Origin: a virus
Strand: one strand, 5' to 3'
IMG/VR virus record: IMGVR_UViG_3300021960_000452
Location: 1-25,755 of that record
DNA length: 25,755 bases
This document shows positions 1-7,673 of the stretch, piece after piece (the first letter of the stretch is position 1; every line of letters starts with the position of its first letter). A program made the position numbers and the translations under genes. The notes beneath the pieces were generated by a model. The model did no database searches, was not told the origin of the DNA, and saw only the letters and a list, made by a program, of their open reading frames with translations.

Positions 1-158
1 AAGAAATCTTGCGGGATGCAGGGAACCTTTCCAGGAACGAAGCGAAGGTTGGAGCAGCGGCTTTGACCAAGGCACTGGAACAGCGGGATGCTGTGAAAGA
101 CGAAGCGCCTGAAGTTCTCGAAGCGTTGAAACGCTTCACAAACATCCTTAAACCCTAA
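1..158 (+). CDS. Prohead maturation protease, C-terminal end (partial)
   Basis: An open frame enters from the left edge (first full codon at base 3) and stops with TAA at 156-158, giving 51 visible residues. They begin EILRDAGNLSRNEAKVGAAA and end FTNILKP. The 'LRDAG-S-R-EAK' pattern is the usual C-terminal tail of HK97-type (peptidase family S78) prohead proteases, which cut the scaffold or delta domain of the capsid protein during maturation. The catalytic core (His and Ser) lies outside the window and cannot be checked. The position directly before the major capsid gene is the standard place for this protease. The call rests on the tail motif plus context. Confidence 0.8.
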   Translation, partial: EILRDAGNLSRNEAKVGAAALTKALEQRDAVKDEAPEVLEALKRFTNILKP

Positions 159-174
159 ATCTACGAGGTGAGAA

Positions 175-1395
175 ATGACTGATGAAGTCAAGACCGCTGT
201 AGACGCAATGGCTGGTGCCTTTGAGGAATTCAAAAAGGTCAATGACGAGCGTCTAAAGCAAATCGAAGAAAAAGGCAGCGTAGACCCAATCCTTGAGGGC
301 AAACTTGCTGCTATTGAGAAAGACCTTGATAAATTCGAGGACTTCAACCAGAAGCTCGTCGCGCAGAGCAAATCTGCCGAGCAGCTTTCCGAGAAGCTCA
401 ACAGCATCGAAGCAATGATGAAGCGTCCAAATGCAGGCGTTGAATCAAAGCAAGTAGATGACAGCATCCGCATCTGGGAAACTTTCCTTCGCAAAGGCAA
501 GGAAGGTCTTGATGAGGTAGAGCAAAAGGCGCTTGTGGTTGGCACCGCTGCCACCGCTGGTAACTTAGCCCCTGCCGAATATGTGGAAGAGCTTATCAAA
601 GTCATCACTGAGATTAGCCCTGTTCGCTCGGTTGCGCGTGTACGCCAAACCAGCAACAAGGAAATCGAAGTACCAAGCAAAACCGCTTCCTTTGCGGCTG
701 CTTGGACGGCTGAAGCTGGTACTCGCTCTGAGACGACTGGCTACACCACAAGCCTGAACACCATCCCAACTCATGAGCTTTACGCTCTGGTTGATATTTC
801 ATCTGCATTGCTTGAAGATTCCGTCTTCGACCTTGAAGCTGAAATGAACCTTGAGTTCGCGGAGCAGTTCGCCAAGGCTGAAGGCGCAGCTTTCATCTCT
901 GGTAACGGCACCAACAAGCCAACTGGTATCACTGACTCGGCCTCTGCCGTTGCTTCTGGCGTGACCTGTGCTTCTGCTACAGCAATCACGGCTGACGAAA
1001 TGGTTGAGTTCGTGCATAGCCTCAAAGCAGATTATGCTCGCAACGCATCTTTCATGATGAATCGCACCACCCTTGGCGCTATTCGTAAGCTGAAAGATAC
1101 CGCTGGTCAGTACATCTTCCAGACAGGCTTCAGCGGCCAAGCTGGTTTGCCAAACACAATCTTGGGCCATCCTTATGTTGAGGCTCCAGATGTGGCTGAC
1201 ATTGCAACAGGCACAAAGCCAATCATCTTCGGCGACTTCCGCCGTGGCTACATGATTGTTGACCGCGTGTCCTTGTCAGTATTGCGTGACCCATACTCCC
1301 AAGCATCGACAGGCAATGTTCGTTACCTTGCTCGTCGTCGTGTAGGTGGTGAGGTCGTGCTAGCCGAGGCAATGAAGCTCTTGGAAATGGCATAA
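175..1395 (+). CDS. Major capsid protein, HK97 fold
   Basis: This 406-residue protein should form the icosahedral shell. Residues 1 to about 110 are charged and coiled-coil-like, rich in Lys and Glu, and correspond to the HK97 delta (scaffold) domain that the upstream protease removes. The mature part appears to begin around 'KALVVGTAATAGNLAP' (from about residue 118). It continues with the family's usual E-loop and A/P-domain pattern, including 'ISPVRSVARV', 'SALLEDSVFDLEAE' and 'GTNKPTGI', and ends with the 'RRRVGGEVV' strand. Length is typical. The ATG start has a good ribosome site (GAGGTGA at 165-171). The exact cleavage site is not visible. A strong hairpin follows the stop codon. Confidence 0.96.
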   Translation: MTDEVKTAVDAMAGAFEEFKKVNDERLKQIEEKGSVDPILEGKLAAIEKDLDKFEDFNQKLVAQSKSAEQLSEKLNSIEAMMKRPNAGVESKQVDDSIRIWETFLRKGKEGLDEVEQKALVVGTAATAGNLAPAEYVEELIKVITEISPVRSVARVRQTSNKEIEVPSKTASFAAAWTAEAGTRSETTGYTTSLNTIPTHELYALVDISSALLEDSVFDLEAEMNLEFAEQFAKAEGAAFISGNGTNKPTGITDSASAVASGVTCASATAITADEMVEFVHSLKADYARNASFMMNRTTLGAIRKLKDTAGQYIFQTGFSGQAGLPNTILGHPYVEAPDVADIATGTKPIIFGDFRRGYMIVDRVSLSVLRDPYSQASTGNVRYLARRRVGGEVVLAEAMKLLEMA

Positions 1396-1407
1396 CACCA
1401 TAGGTGC

Positions 1408-1427
1408 GGGGGGCCTTCGGGCTCCCC
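1408..1427 (+). promoter_or_regulatory. UUCG-tetraloop hairpin between capsid gene and next gene
   Basis: Bases 1408-1415 (GGGGGGCC) pair with 1420-1427 (GGCTCCCC) around a TTCG loop at 1416-1419, giving eight pairs with one G-U. UUCG loops are exceptionally stable in RNA. No run of T follows; the next bases are AATCCG and then the AAAGGAG ribosome site at 1434-1440. It is therefore not a typical intrinsic terminator. A 3' stabiliser of the capsid message, a processing site or a partial attenuator are the likely roles. Confidence 0.7.
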
Positions 1428-1445
1428 AATCCGAAAGGAGTTATT

Positions 1446-1685
1446 ATGAAGATAGTAATGTTAAAGAACGCCGTTGGGATGGCTAACGCTTCAGGCGGTG
1501 AAACTATGACTTACGTCATGGGTCAAGAGTATGAAGGCAAAGAAGGCTGGCAAGTTAAGACGCTTTCCTACTTCGTACAGGTTGGGGCCGCTAATGAAAT
1601 AGGCGGCAATGCAGCACCAGAAGAGACCAAGACAGCCAGCAAGCCAAAACCAAAGGCGAAGCCAAAAGCAAAGAAGGCGGAGTAA
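1446..1685 (+). CDS. Small protein with basic Lys/Pro/Ala tail
   Basis: This protein has 79 residues. The ATG at 1446 is chosen over an upstream in-frame GTG (1404), because AAAGGAG at 1434-1440 sits five bases before it and the GTG would place the hairpin inside the coding region. The N-terminal part, 'MKIVMLKNAVGMANASG', resembles small uncharacterised phage proteins often found beside capsid genes. The last roughly 20 residues are built of alternating Lys, Pro and Ala and are strongly basic and probably disordered, which could bind nucleic acid or an acidic capsid surface. The function is unknown. Capsid accessory or decoration is a guess from position. Confidence 0.7.
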   Translation: MKIVMLKNAVGMANASGGETMTYVMGQEYEGKEGWQVKTLSYFVQVGAANEIGGNAAPEETKTASKPKPKAKPKAKKAE

Positions 1686-1691
1686 CGTAGA

Positions 1692-2039
1692 ATGACGGCT
1701 GGCGTTTATCACTTTTCAATGGAGCAAGGTTCTACCTTTAGCAGAAGCATCACCTATAAAAATAGCTCTGGTGACGCCATTGATTTGAGTGGTTACACCG
1801 CTAGGATGCAGCTACGCAAAAACATTGAAGATGCCGCACCTTTGATAGAGTTGACTACTGAGAATGGCAGGATAGCTATTACGGGCTCAACTGGGACTAT
1901 AGTCCTAACGATTTCTGCCGCTGACACGGCTTCTCTAAACCCTGTTGAGGGTGTTTATGATTTGGAGTTGGTTAGTGGATCAACCATTGAAAAACTAATT
2001 GCAGGCACGTTCACAATAAAACGGGAGGTCACTAGATGA
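1692..2039 (+). CDS. Small beta-rich virion protein, function unknown
   Basis: This 115-residue protein reads almost entirely as beta strands. It contains 'FSRSITYKNSSGDAIDLSGY', 'ARMQLR', 'GTIVLTISAADTA' and 'GVYDLELVSGSTIEKLIAGT'. The pattern (a polymer-like 'ITYK-D/N-SSG-IDLTGYTARMQ' start and a 'GVYDLEL' strand) is familiar from small structural proteins in phage baseplate or fibre clusters, including BppU-like N-terminal domains, but I cannot assign a precise family. GGAG at the end of the preceding gene serves as its ribosome site. Its stop overlaps the next ATG by four bases (ATGA), so the two are probably translationally coupled. It could be a decoration or fibre-attachment protein. 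Confidence 0.75.
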   Translation: MTAGVYHFSMEQGSTFSRSITYKNSSGDAIDLSGYTARMQLRKNIEDAAPLIELTTENGRIAITGSTGTIVLTISAADTASLNPVEGVYDLELVSGSTIEKLIAGTFTIKREVTR

Positions 2040-2266
2040 CTGGAAAAACCGTTACGATTGTTGAGACTACCAACGAAGCTATTATTGATGCTACAACTGT
2101 TGAAGTCGTGTCAGTCGGCACACAGGGGCCAGCGGGACCCAATACCATTGGCGGCAAAGGACTTCCAAATTCTGAAACTGCGCCGACAGATGGAGACCTT
2201 TTGAAATATAGCTCTAGCAGTGACAGATGGGAGTTCACGCAAGAGATTGATGCTGGCACCTATTAA
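2036..2266 (+). CDS. Small structural protein with a short collagen-like motif
   Basis: This 76-residue protein overlaps the preceding gene by ATGA. Residues 1-28 form a probable beta segment ('TVTIVETTNEAIIDATTVEVV'-like). A short Gly-Pro stretch, 'GTQGPAGPNTIGGKG', follows, and then 'PTDGDLLKYSSSSDRWEFT', a pattern usual in phage fibre proteins that precedes a C-terminal tag. It ends with EIDAGTY. The ending resembles the final residues of two other structural proteins in this window (IDCGTY at 3477 and IDCGSI at 22677). It is probably a small virion protein of the fibre cluster; its role is unknown. Confidence 0.7.
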   Translation: MTGKTVTIVETTNEAIIDATTVEVVSVGTQGPAGPNTIGGKGLPNSETAPTDGDLLKYSSSSDRWEFTQEIDAGTY

Positions 2267-2277
2267 CGGAGACTGAC

Positions 2278-3477
2278 ATGGCTAACACCATAAAGATTAA
2301 AAGAAATATTACCGACTCTGCCGCACCTACTACGTCAGAGATTGCCAAAGGTGAAATAGGCTTTACTGAAGCCACCAAGAAACTCTTCTACCGCATGAAT
2401 GACGACACCATCCTTGAGATTGGTGGTGAGGGTGCATTCCTGAAGAGCAATGAATCAGACACGATGAGCGGCAACCTTACCATCACTGGTAACTTGACCG
2501 TTCAAGGAACCACAACTCAAGTTGACTCAACAACTGTTACAGTTGCGGACCCGCTGGTTAAGTACGCCAAAGACAATAGCGGCGACACTGTAGATACTGG
2601 TTTTTATGCCCTCTACAATGACGGCTCTGACAAGTATGCGGGTTTCGTTCGTGACGCATCAGACAGCGGCAAGTTCATTCTGTTCGACGGCGTAGGCGCA
2701 GAGCCTACCACTACCGTTGACACTGGGGATGCAGGCTTCAACAAGGCAACCCTGAAAGCCAACATCGAAGGTAATATCTCAGGCAATCCAACGATTACCT
2801 CGGCAGTTATTGCCTCATCATTGGATATGAATGGCAACGAGCTAATCCTAGACGCTGATGGCGACACAAGCATCACCGCAGACACTGATGACCGAATCGA
2901 CATTAAAATAGGCGCGGCGGATGAAATCTTCATCACAGGCTCTGAATTTAGCCCATCAACCAATGGCGGAAACAACCTTGGTAGCGCAAGCAACCAGTGG
3001 TCAAACCTTTACGCCAGCGGCACGGCCACACTTGCAACGGTTGACATCAACGCTGGTAATATTGATGGAACCGCGATTGGTGCAAGCAGTGCAAGCACAG
3101 GTGCTTTCACTAGCGTAAGCGCATCCAGCCAGATTACCTCTACGGTTACAACTGGGACCGCTCCTCTGGTTATTGCCTCAACAACGGCAGTCAGCAACTT
3201 GAACGCTGACTTGTTAGACGGGCAGCACGCGCCAAGCGGAACGATTGTTGGCACAAGCGACACGCAAACGCTTACCAACAAGACGCTGACCAGCCCAATT
3301 CTAACGACGCCACAAATAAACGACACCAGCGCAGACCATAAATACATCTTCGCGGTTTCAGAGTTGGCGGCTGATAGAACGGTCACAATGCCTCTTTTAA
3401 CTGGCAATGACACCTTCGTCTTTGCTAGCCACACTCAGACACTTGATAACAAGACCATCGACTGCGGGACATATTAA
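2278..3477 (+). CDS. Fibre/adhesin-like structural protein
   Basis: This protein has 399 residues. The N-terminus 'MANTIKIKRNITDSAAPTTS', with 'GEIGFTEATKKLFYR' after it, matches the N-terminal attachment module seen in many phage fibres and in the major tropism determinant (Mtd) family. The rest is low in cysteine, rich in Thr, Ser, Asn and Gly, and organised in beta repeats, including 'GNLTITGNLTVQGTTTQVD', 'NNLGSASNQWSNLYASG' and 'TQTLTNKTLTSP'. These are typical of trimeric beta-helical fibre shafts. It ends with TIDCGTY. CGGAG before the ATG is the ribosome site. It lies in the block between capsid and connector genes, so a head fibre is as plausible as a tail fibre. Confidence 0.8.
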   Translation: MANTIKIKRNITDSAAPTTSEIAKGEIGFTEATKKLFYRMNDDTILEIGGEGAFLKSNESDTMSGNLTITGNLTVQGTTTQVDSTTVTVADPLVKYAKDNSGDTVDTGFYALYNDGSDKYAGFVRDASDSGKFILFDGVGAEPTTTVDTGDAGFNKATLKANIEGNISGNPTITSAVIASSLDMNGNELILDADGDTSITADTDDRIDIKIGAADEIFITGSEFSPSTNGGNNLGSASNQWSNLYASGTATLATVDINAGNIDGTAIGASSASTGAFTSVSASSQITSTVTTGTAPLVIASTTAVSNLNADLLDGQHAPSGTIVGTSDTQTLTNKTLTSPILTTPQINDTSADHKYIFAVSELAADRTVTMPLLTGNDTFVFASHTQTLDNKTIDCGTY

Positions 3478-3479
3478 CC

Positions 3480-3902
3480 ATGAGTGAGAATGCGGTTCAG
3501 CAGAACCCCTATCATGCGGCCTTAGTCGCAACCCAGGAAGCCTATCTAGGCGAAGTTCTCGGTAAGTTCTTGGATGCGGAAGCAAAGCTAAGATTAGCCA
3601 ATCTCCGCATCAAAGAATTGAATGATAAATTGACGTTAGCGGATCAACAGGCGGAGCAGTTAAAGGAAGCGCAAAAAGCTCTGAATGCGATGACATCAAA
3701 TAAGTCAGCGTTTGAGGACAAAAACACAACGCTGATGCAAGAGATAAGCGCAATACGAGTTGAGCTTCTACAGGTTAAAAAAGAACGCCAGGAGGCGATG
3801 GAACGTGAATTATATGCTAAAGAAGAGTTGTCAAAGCTAACGCAACGACGACGCAAGAAAGAGGCGGTAAATGGCAAACACGATACAGCACAAGCGATCT
3901 AG
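3480..3902 (+). CDS. Coiled-coil protein of the fibre cluster
   Basis: This protein has 140 residues. After about 20 N-terminal residues it is nearly all predicted helix: 'LGKFLDAEAKLRLANLRIKE' begins a heptad-like Leu/Ile/Ala pattern that runs to about residue 125, broken near residue 70. The end is basic ('LTQRRRKKEAVNGK'). There is no signal peptide or membrane segment. It could be a fibre stalk, a fibre chaperone or a clamp; the sequence does not decide. The last 32 bases overlap the start of the next gene in another frame, a longer overlap than elsewhere in this cluster. Confidence 0.75.
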   Translation: MSENAVQQNPYHAALVATQEAYLGEVLGKFLDAEAKLRLANLRIKELNDKLTLADQQAEQLKEAQKALNAMTSNKSAFEDKNTTLMQEISAIRVELLQVKKERQEAMERELYAKEELSKLTQRRRKKEAVNGKHDTAQAI

Positions 3903-4143
3903 CACAGCCAGCGACGTTCCAACATCTTCAGACCTATTGGTTGGTGAAATCGCCGTTAATACCGCTGACGGCAAAATATACACAAAGCACACAAACGGCT
4001 CCATCGTAGAGCTAGGCGGCGCATCTGGCGCTTTATTGGCAGCAAACAATCTATCAGATTTGAATAACGCCGCGACTGCGCGGAGCAATCTTGACGTAGA
4101 CCAAGCAGGCACCGCCGTGGCGCTTGCCATAGCTCTGGGGTAG
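3871..4143 (+). CDS. Mtd-N-like attachment module, stand-alone
   Basis: This 90-residue protein consists almost entirely of the module that opens longer fibres: 'MANTIQHKRSSTASDVPTSS' and then 'LVGEIAVNTADGKIYTK', followed by 'NLSDLNNAATARSNLDV', a common fibre phrase. It is close in sequence to the N-termini of the products at 2278 and 10874. It has no receptor-binding domain, so it could be an adaptor or cap that trimerises with a fibre, a decoration protein, or a fibre shortened by loss of its C-terminus. The ATG has GAAAGAGGCGG upstream, inside the end of the coiled-coil gene. Confidence 0.78.
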   Translation: MANTIQHKRSSTASDVPTSSDLLVGEIAVNTADGKIYTKHTNGSIVELGGASGALLAANNLSDLNNAATARSNLDVDQAGTAVALAIALG

Positions 4144-4147
4144 ATAA

Positions 4148-4480
4148 ATGGCAAACACTTTCAAGCGCAAGCTATCTAGGTCAATTGGAACATCTCTGAC
4201 AGCCGTTGGAAGCTATACCGTTGCATCGTCAACGCAAGTTACCGTGATTGGTCTGGTTCTTTCAAACACAAGCGCATCACAGATTTTAGTTGATGCAACC
4301 GTTAATGATGGAACGAATGACACCTATCTTATCAAAGAAGCGCCGCTACCAAGTGGCGGTGCAATCGTCATAATAGGTGGCGATCAAAAAGTGGTTTTGG
4401 AAACGAATGATAGTATAAAGGTTAAGTCGGATACCGCATCATCTGTTGATGCTGTCATGTCTATTCTGGAGATTACTTGA
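4148..4480 (+). CDS. Small virion protein, beta-sandwich-like
   Basis: This 110-residue protein begins '[16 protein letters not shown]'. It has alternating strands '[20 protein letters not shown]', '[11 protein letters not shown]' and '[19 protein letters not shown]', and ends 'VMSILEIT'. This pattern (a '[15 protein letters not shown]' strand and a 'PLPSGGA' turn) is one I associate with small structural proteins of marine phages, of unproven role. It may be a single beta-sandwich decoration or fibre-tip domain. Its stop TGA overlaps the following ATG by one base (TGATG), which implies coupled translation with the large collagen-like fibre. Confidence 0.75.
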   Translation: MANTFKRKLSRSIGTSLTAVGSYTVASSTQVTVIGLVLSNTSASQILVDATVNDGTNDTYLIKEAPLPSGGAIVIIGGDQKVVLETNDSIKVKSDTASSVDAVMSILEIT

Positions 4481-6552
4481 TGCCTTATATTGGTAATACT
4501 CCCGCCGAATCTTATTCAAGTGTCGTAAAAGACACATTCAGTGGCAATAACTCTGCAACAGAGTTCACGCTATCACAAAGCGCAACCACGAACGGTCTGC
4601 GCGTAGTTGTTGATGATGCGCTACAGGAGCCAACTGTAGACTATACCGTATCAGGAACAACCTTAACATTTACATCAGCGCCTGCTACTGGAACGAATAA
4701 CATTTATGTCATTCACCTGGGTGCGGCTGTTCAGACTGTTTCGCCGCCATCTACGATTGAGATTGACACCACATTCACTCAAGATGTTTCTGTCACTGGG
4801 AATATTACCGTAGGCGGAACTGTAGACGGTAGAGACCTGGCAACAGACGGCAGCAAGCTAGATAACATTGAAGCCAATGCCACCGCAGACCAGTCAGCTT
4901 CTGAAATCAAAACAGCGTATGAGTCAAACTCTGACACAAATGCGTTCACTGATGCAGAGAAGACAAAACTAAGCGGGATTGAGTCTGGGGCAACCGCAGA
5001 CCAGTCAGCTTCAGAGATATTAACGGCAATCAAAACCGTAGACGGTTCTGGCTCTGGTTTAGACGCTGACACGCTTGATGGTATTGAGGCTGCTAGTTTC
5101 CTACAAGGCAACCAGACTATCACGCTCAGTGGCGACGTGAGCGGCTCTGGGACTACTTCTATTTCCGTTACAGTAGCCGATGACAGCCATAACCACGTTA
5201 TCAGCAATGTTGATGGTCTACAGACAGCATTAGACGCCAAGGCACCCCTAGCAAGCCCTGCGCTAACTGGGACAGCAACGGCGGTTAATCTATCGATAAG
5301 CGGAGACCTGACGGTCAACGGCACAACGACAACGCTGAACACGACTAACACCGTAGTAAGTGACAACCTTATCGAGCTTAACAACGGCGCATCTTCCAAC
5401 GCAAACGATAGCGGAATTGTTATTGAGCGCGGCACCACTGGCGACAATGCTTTTATGGGCTGGGATGAGTCGGCTGACAGCTTTGTTCTAGGAACTACAA
5501 CCGCTACTGGCGCAAGCACTGGTGACCTAACAATTACCGCAGCGCCTTTGAGTGTAAGCACTCTCACGACTTCAGGAAATATCACGGTCGGCGGCACGGT
5601 TGATGGTCGTGATGTAGCAACAGATGGAACCAAGCTAGACGGCATTGAAGCGTCAGCGGATGTTACTGATGCCACAAATGTTGGCAATGCGCTAACGGGT
5701 TTCACCACCGACACGACATATGCCAGCACAGACCTTATTCCTGTTTACGATGTTTCAGAATCGCGCTGGGAAAAAGGTACTGTTGCTAACGTAGCTCTTG
5801 CTGGTCCCACTGGGCCAACTGGACCAGCGGGTCCCACGGGACCAACTGGACCAGCGGGTGTAGCTGGTTCTGACGGAGCGACAGGCCCTACTGGTCCGAC
5901 TGGTTCAGCGGCGACTATAGCGGTTGGAACAACTACAACTGGTGCCGCTGGTAGCAATGCATCAGTAACAAATAGCGGTTCAAGTTCTGCCGCAACTTTC
6001 AATTTTACTATTCCACGGGGAAACACTGGCGCAACTGGTCCCACAGGACCAGTTGGACCAACGGGAAGCACTGGTCCAGCGGGAGCCGCTGGTCCCCCAG
6101 GACCAACTGGCGGCACTGGTCCATCAGGCCCGCCTGGTCCAACTGGACCATCTGGCGGCACTGGTCCCACTGGGCCAACTGGACCAACTGGACCAGCGGG
6201 TCCGTCTGGAACACCTTCAACAAATTTTGCTGCTATAGGTAGTTATGCGTTTTTTCTAACAAGATGGAACAGAAACTATACTCAGTATGTAAATGTTGGA
6301 AATACAAGAGCGGGTTCACAATTAATATATTTGGCAAACGGATCTAATGAGATGTGGCTGGTTGCCGATTTTGGAAATACTCGTAATGTCCGATTAGAAA
6401 ACACAGGTATAAACGAAAATAATTTAAGTGGTAATCAGTCTTTGTCAACTGGTACATGGCGGAACATGGGTCCAGGCAGTTCTTTTCCGTATTACAGTAG
6501 TCCATACAATCAAAATTTTATGTCGTTTAATTTATGGTGTAGAACAGCTTAA
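4480..6552 (+). CDS. Large fibre with collagen-like stalk and variable tip
   Basis: This protein has 690 residues. The ATG at 4480 is preferred over the in-frame TTG at 4477, because it matches the 'MPYLGRTP' start of the second large fibre and has GGAG eight bases upstream. Domains in order: an attachment module, residues 1 to about 95 ('[14 protein letters not shown]', '[19 protein letters not shown]'); beta-repeat shaft, about 105-400, containing the repeated '[11 protein letters not shown]' and '[18 protein letters not shown]' units shared with the fibre at 8212; collagen-like Gly-X-Y blocks at 442-477 and 514-579 separated by a 'FNFTIPRG' linker; a C-terminal tip, about 580-690, ending 'GTWRNMGPG' to 'LWCRTA'. 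The tip is coded by much AT-richer DNA than the stalk. It is probably a trimeric receptor-binding fibre. Confidence 0.88.
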   Translation: MPYIGNTPAESYSSVVKDTFSGNNSATEFTLSQSATTNGLRVVVDDALQEPTVDYTVSGTTLTFTSAPATGTNNIYVIHLGAAVQTVSPPSTIEIDTTFTQDVSVTGNITVGGTVDGRDLATDGSKLDNIEANATADQSASEIKTAYESNSDTNAFTDAEKTKLSGIESGATADQSASEILTAIKTVDGSGSGLDADTLDGIEAASFLQGNQTITLSGDVSGSGTTSISVTVADDSHNHVISNVDGLQTALDAKAPLASPALTGTATAVNLSISGDLTVNGTTTTLNTTNTVVSDNLIELNNGASSNANDSGIVIERGTTGDNAFMGWDESADSFVLGTTTATGASTGDLTITAAPLSVSTLTTSGNITVGGTVDGRDVATDGTKLDGIEASADVTDATNVGNALTGFTTDTTYASTDLIPVYDVSESRWEKGTVANVALAGPTGPTGPAGPTGPTGPAGVAGSDGATGPTGPTGSAATIAVGTTTTGAAGSNASVTNSGSSSAATFNFTIPRGNTGATGPTGPVGPTGSTGPAGAAGPPGPTGGTGPSGPPGPTGPSGGTGPTGPTGPTGPAGPSGTPSTNFAAIGSYAFFLTRWNRNYTQYVNVGNTRAGSQLIYLANGSNEMWLVADFGNTRNVRLENTGINENNLSGNQSLSTGTWRNMGPGSSFPYYSSPYNQNFMSFNLWCRTA
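4819..5241 (+). repeat. Fibre shaft module, copy A (141 codons)
   Basis: This coding repeat runs from '[11 protein letters not shown]' to 'GLQTALDAK' inside the fibre at 4480. It matches two 104-codon modules in the fibre at 8212 (8557-8868 and 9145-9456). The 37-codon difference is an inserted segment holding a second '[15 protein letters not shown]' unit. A further partial copy of the '[20 protein letters not shown]' part begins at 5596. The copies keep the protein sequence while using many different synonymous codons. Confidence 0.85.
5803..5910 (+). repeat. Collagen-like Gly-X-Y block 1
   Basis: There are twelve perfect Gly-X-Y triplets, mostly Gly-Pro-Thr and Gly-Pro-Ala. By hand count, Pro is in the X position eight times and never in Y. 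At DNA level the unit GGxCCxACtGG is re-used with synonymous third bases, and stretches near 5803-5830 recur near 6163-6200. This should form one section of a triple-helical stalk. Confidence 0.9.
6019..6216 (+). repeat. Collagen-like Gly-X-Y block 2
   Basis: There are 22 perfect Gly-X-Y triplets, from GNT to GTP. Pro occupies X in 15 triplets and Y in three; Thr is the commonest Y residue. Two short open frames on other strands across this block are products of its periodic, GC-rich code. The block ends within about ten bases of a sharp fall in GC content, where the fibre tip begins. Confidence 0.9.
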
Positions 6553-6566
6553 TAGGAATTATTAGA

Positions 6567-7034
6567 ATGGCAGTGAGAACTATAAATAGTGTTCGTAATT
6601 TGCAATGGGCAAACAAAGAACACACGATGATTGATATGGAAGTTGATTTTGACGAACTAGACGAAGAGTATGTTCCTTTTACAGCCGTTGAAACAGGTGA
6701 TCCAGAACCACATACAGCCGTTCTTTGGGCTAACGCTATTGCAGGGGTTTATGGTCCTATAGCGGAATGGATTCCGCCTGAAGACGTTACGGGTGTTCAT
6801 GCTATGGAAAGAGTTCGTTCTATACGAGACAGTTTATTAGCAGAAACAGACTATATTGAAATGCCAACAAGATGGTCAAGATTAACTACAGAACAACAAG
6901 AAGAATGGTCAACATATCGTAACGCTTTGCGGGATTTGCCAGCCACTTATCCGAATGTAGAATTAAAATGGGATGCTGACTATACAGATACTGAATGGTT
7001 TAATATTGTATGGCCAACAAAGCCAGAAGAGTAA
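6567..7034 (+). CDS. Tail-fibre assembly chaperone-like protein (Phage_tail_APC type)
   Basis: This protein has 155 residues. The C-terminal half shows the pattern of the phage tail assembly chaperone family Phage_tail_APC: 'VRSIRDSLLAETDYIE', 'LTTEQQEEWSTYRNALRDLP' and the ending 'IVWPTKPEE'. Proteins of this type follow fibre genes and help them fold or trimerise. It sits 14 bases after the collagen-like fibre, which is its obvious client. The N-terminal half ('MAVRTINSVRNLQWANKEHT') is probably client-specific. A paralogue with the same C-terminal half is at 11607, after the last adhesin of the cluster. Its DNA is AT-rich like the fibre tip before it, which suggests they moved together. 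Confidence 0.78.
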   Translation: MAVRTINSVRNLQWANKEHTMIDMEVDFDELDEEYVPFTAVETGDPEPHTAVLWANAIAGVYGPIAEWIPPEDVTGVHAMERVRSIRDSLLAETDYIEMPTRWSRLTTEQQEEWSTYRNALRDLPATYPNVELKWDADYTDTEWFNIVWPTKPEE

Positions 7035-7037
7035 AAA

Positions 7038-7673
7038 ATGACACCATACAATATCAGCAATTTTATTTACGTTAAACCTAACGCTCTGTCTAAAGAAAAC
7101 TGTGAAAGCATAATTGAAGCTGGATTACCTTATATAAATTCAGAGACTGATTATGTTTTTCGCGGTAAAGATCAATTAAAAGAACGCGCTCTTGCAAGAG
7201 ATGACATTAGAATTACTGTGCCGCGTGTTTTAGGAGAGTGGTACGACATCATTCAAGAATGTATATTCAAAGGGTATGATGAATACGCATCTGAGGTATC
7301 ATCTCTTTCTTTGCTTACTGTGTCATCGCTTGCTTTTAATTGGCAAATGACCAAAATAGGCGGTGGGTTTTCCATATGGCACATTGAACAAGGTGCTGGT
7401 AATGCTTGTAACAGAGCCTTAGTCTGGTCAATATACTTAAACGACATACAAGAAGGCGGTGAAACGGAGTTTCTTTATCAGCAAAGAAAAATAAAGCCAG
7501 AAACAGGCACGCTGGTAATTTGGCCCGCTGGAATAACCCATCCACATAGGGGTAATCCGCCTTATTCTAATGATAAATTTATCTTAACAGGGTGGTTTGA
7601 GCTTCCACCAAATAACGGTTATTACGAAGCATTGCAGTATTATAATATGAGTAAAGTCAATGCACAGAGATAA
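7038..7673 (+). CDS. Fe(II)/2-oxoglutarate oxygenase, prolyl-4-hydroxylase-like, HxE variant
   Basis: This 211-residue protein has a double-stranded beta-helix oxygenase core. Iron ligands are read as H115-x-E117 in 'SIWHIEQG' and H170 in 'WPAGITHPHRG'. K180, exactly ten residues after H170, is in the place of the 2-oxoglutarate-binding Lys of prolyl 4-hydroxylases. Supporting strands include 'LVWSIYLND', 'GGETEFLYQQRKIKPETGTL' and 'KFILTGWFEL'. Length fits small bacterial or phage P4H-like enzymes. The first acidic ligand is Glu rather than the usual Asp. The substrate is unknown: virion proteins, host proteins or small molecules are all possible. It is coupled to the next gene by a 14-base overlap, and its DNA is AT-rich compared with neighbours. 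Confidence 0.85.
   Translation: MTPYNISNFIYVKPNALSKENCESIIEAGLPYINSETDYVFRGKDQLKERALARDDIRITVPRVLGEWYDIIQECIFKGYDEYASEVSSLSLLTVSSLAFNWQMTKIGGGFSIWHIEQGAGNACNRALVWSIYLNDIQEGGETEFLYQQRKIKPETGTLVIWPAGITHPHRGNPPYSNDKFILTGWFELPPNNGYYEALQYYNMSKVNAQR

Noticed and set aside
799-1170. Minus-strand frames across the capsid gene
   Set aside because: They are shadows of a highly conserved, well-supported plus-strand gene; no family pattern or ribosome site.
4779-5729. Long open frame on the minus strand (316 codons)
   Set aside because: It lies wholly inside the fibre gene at 4480, opposite its repeat-rich Thr/Gly/Ala shaft. Its product is low-complexity Ser/Val/Pro text that mirrors the repeats, and there is no ribosome site or operon context on that strand.
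5803-6216. Short repeated DNA units that could suggest a CRISPR array or tandem repeat element
   Set aside because: The period is a multiple of nine bases with synonymous variation and no unique spacers; it is protein-coding collagen-like sequence.
5745-6238. Minus-strand and alternative plus-strand frames made of Gly/Pro or Gln/Leu repeats
   Set aside because: They are reading-frame shadows of the periodic Gly-X-Y code. The plus-strand fibre frame continues through with conserved flanking domains.
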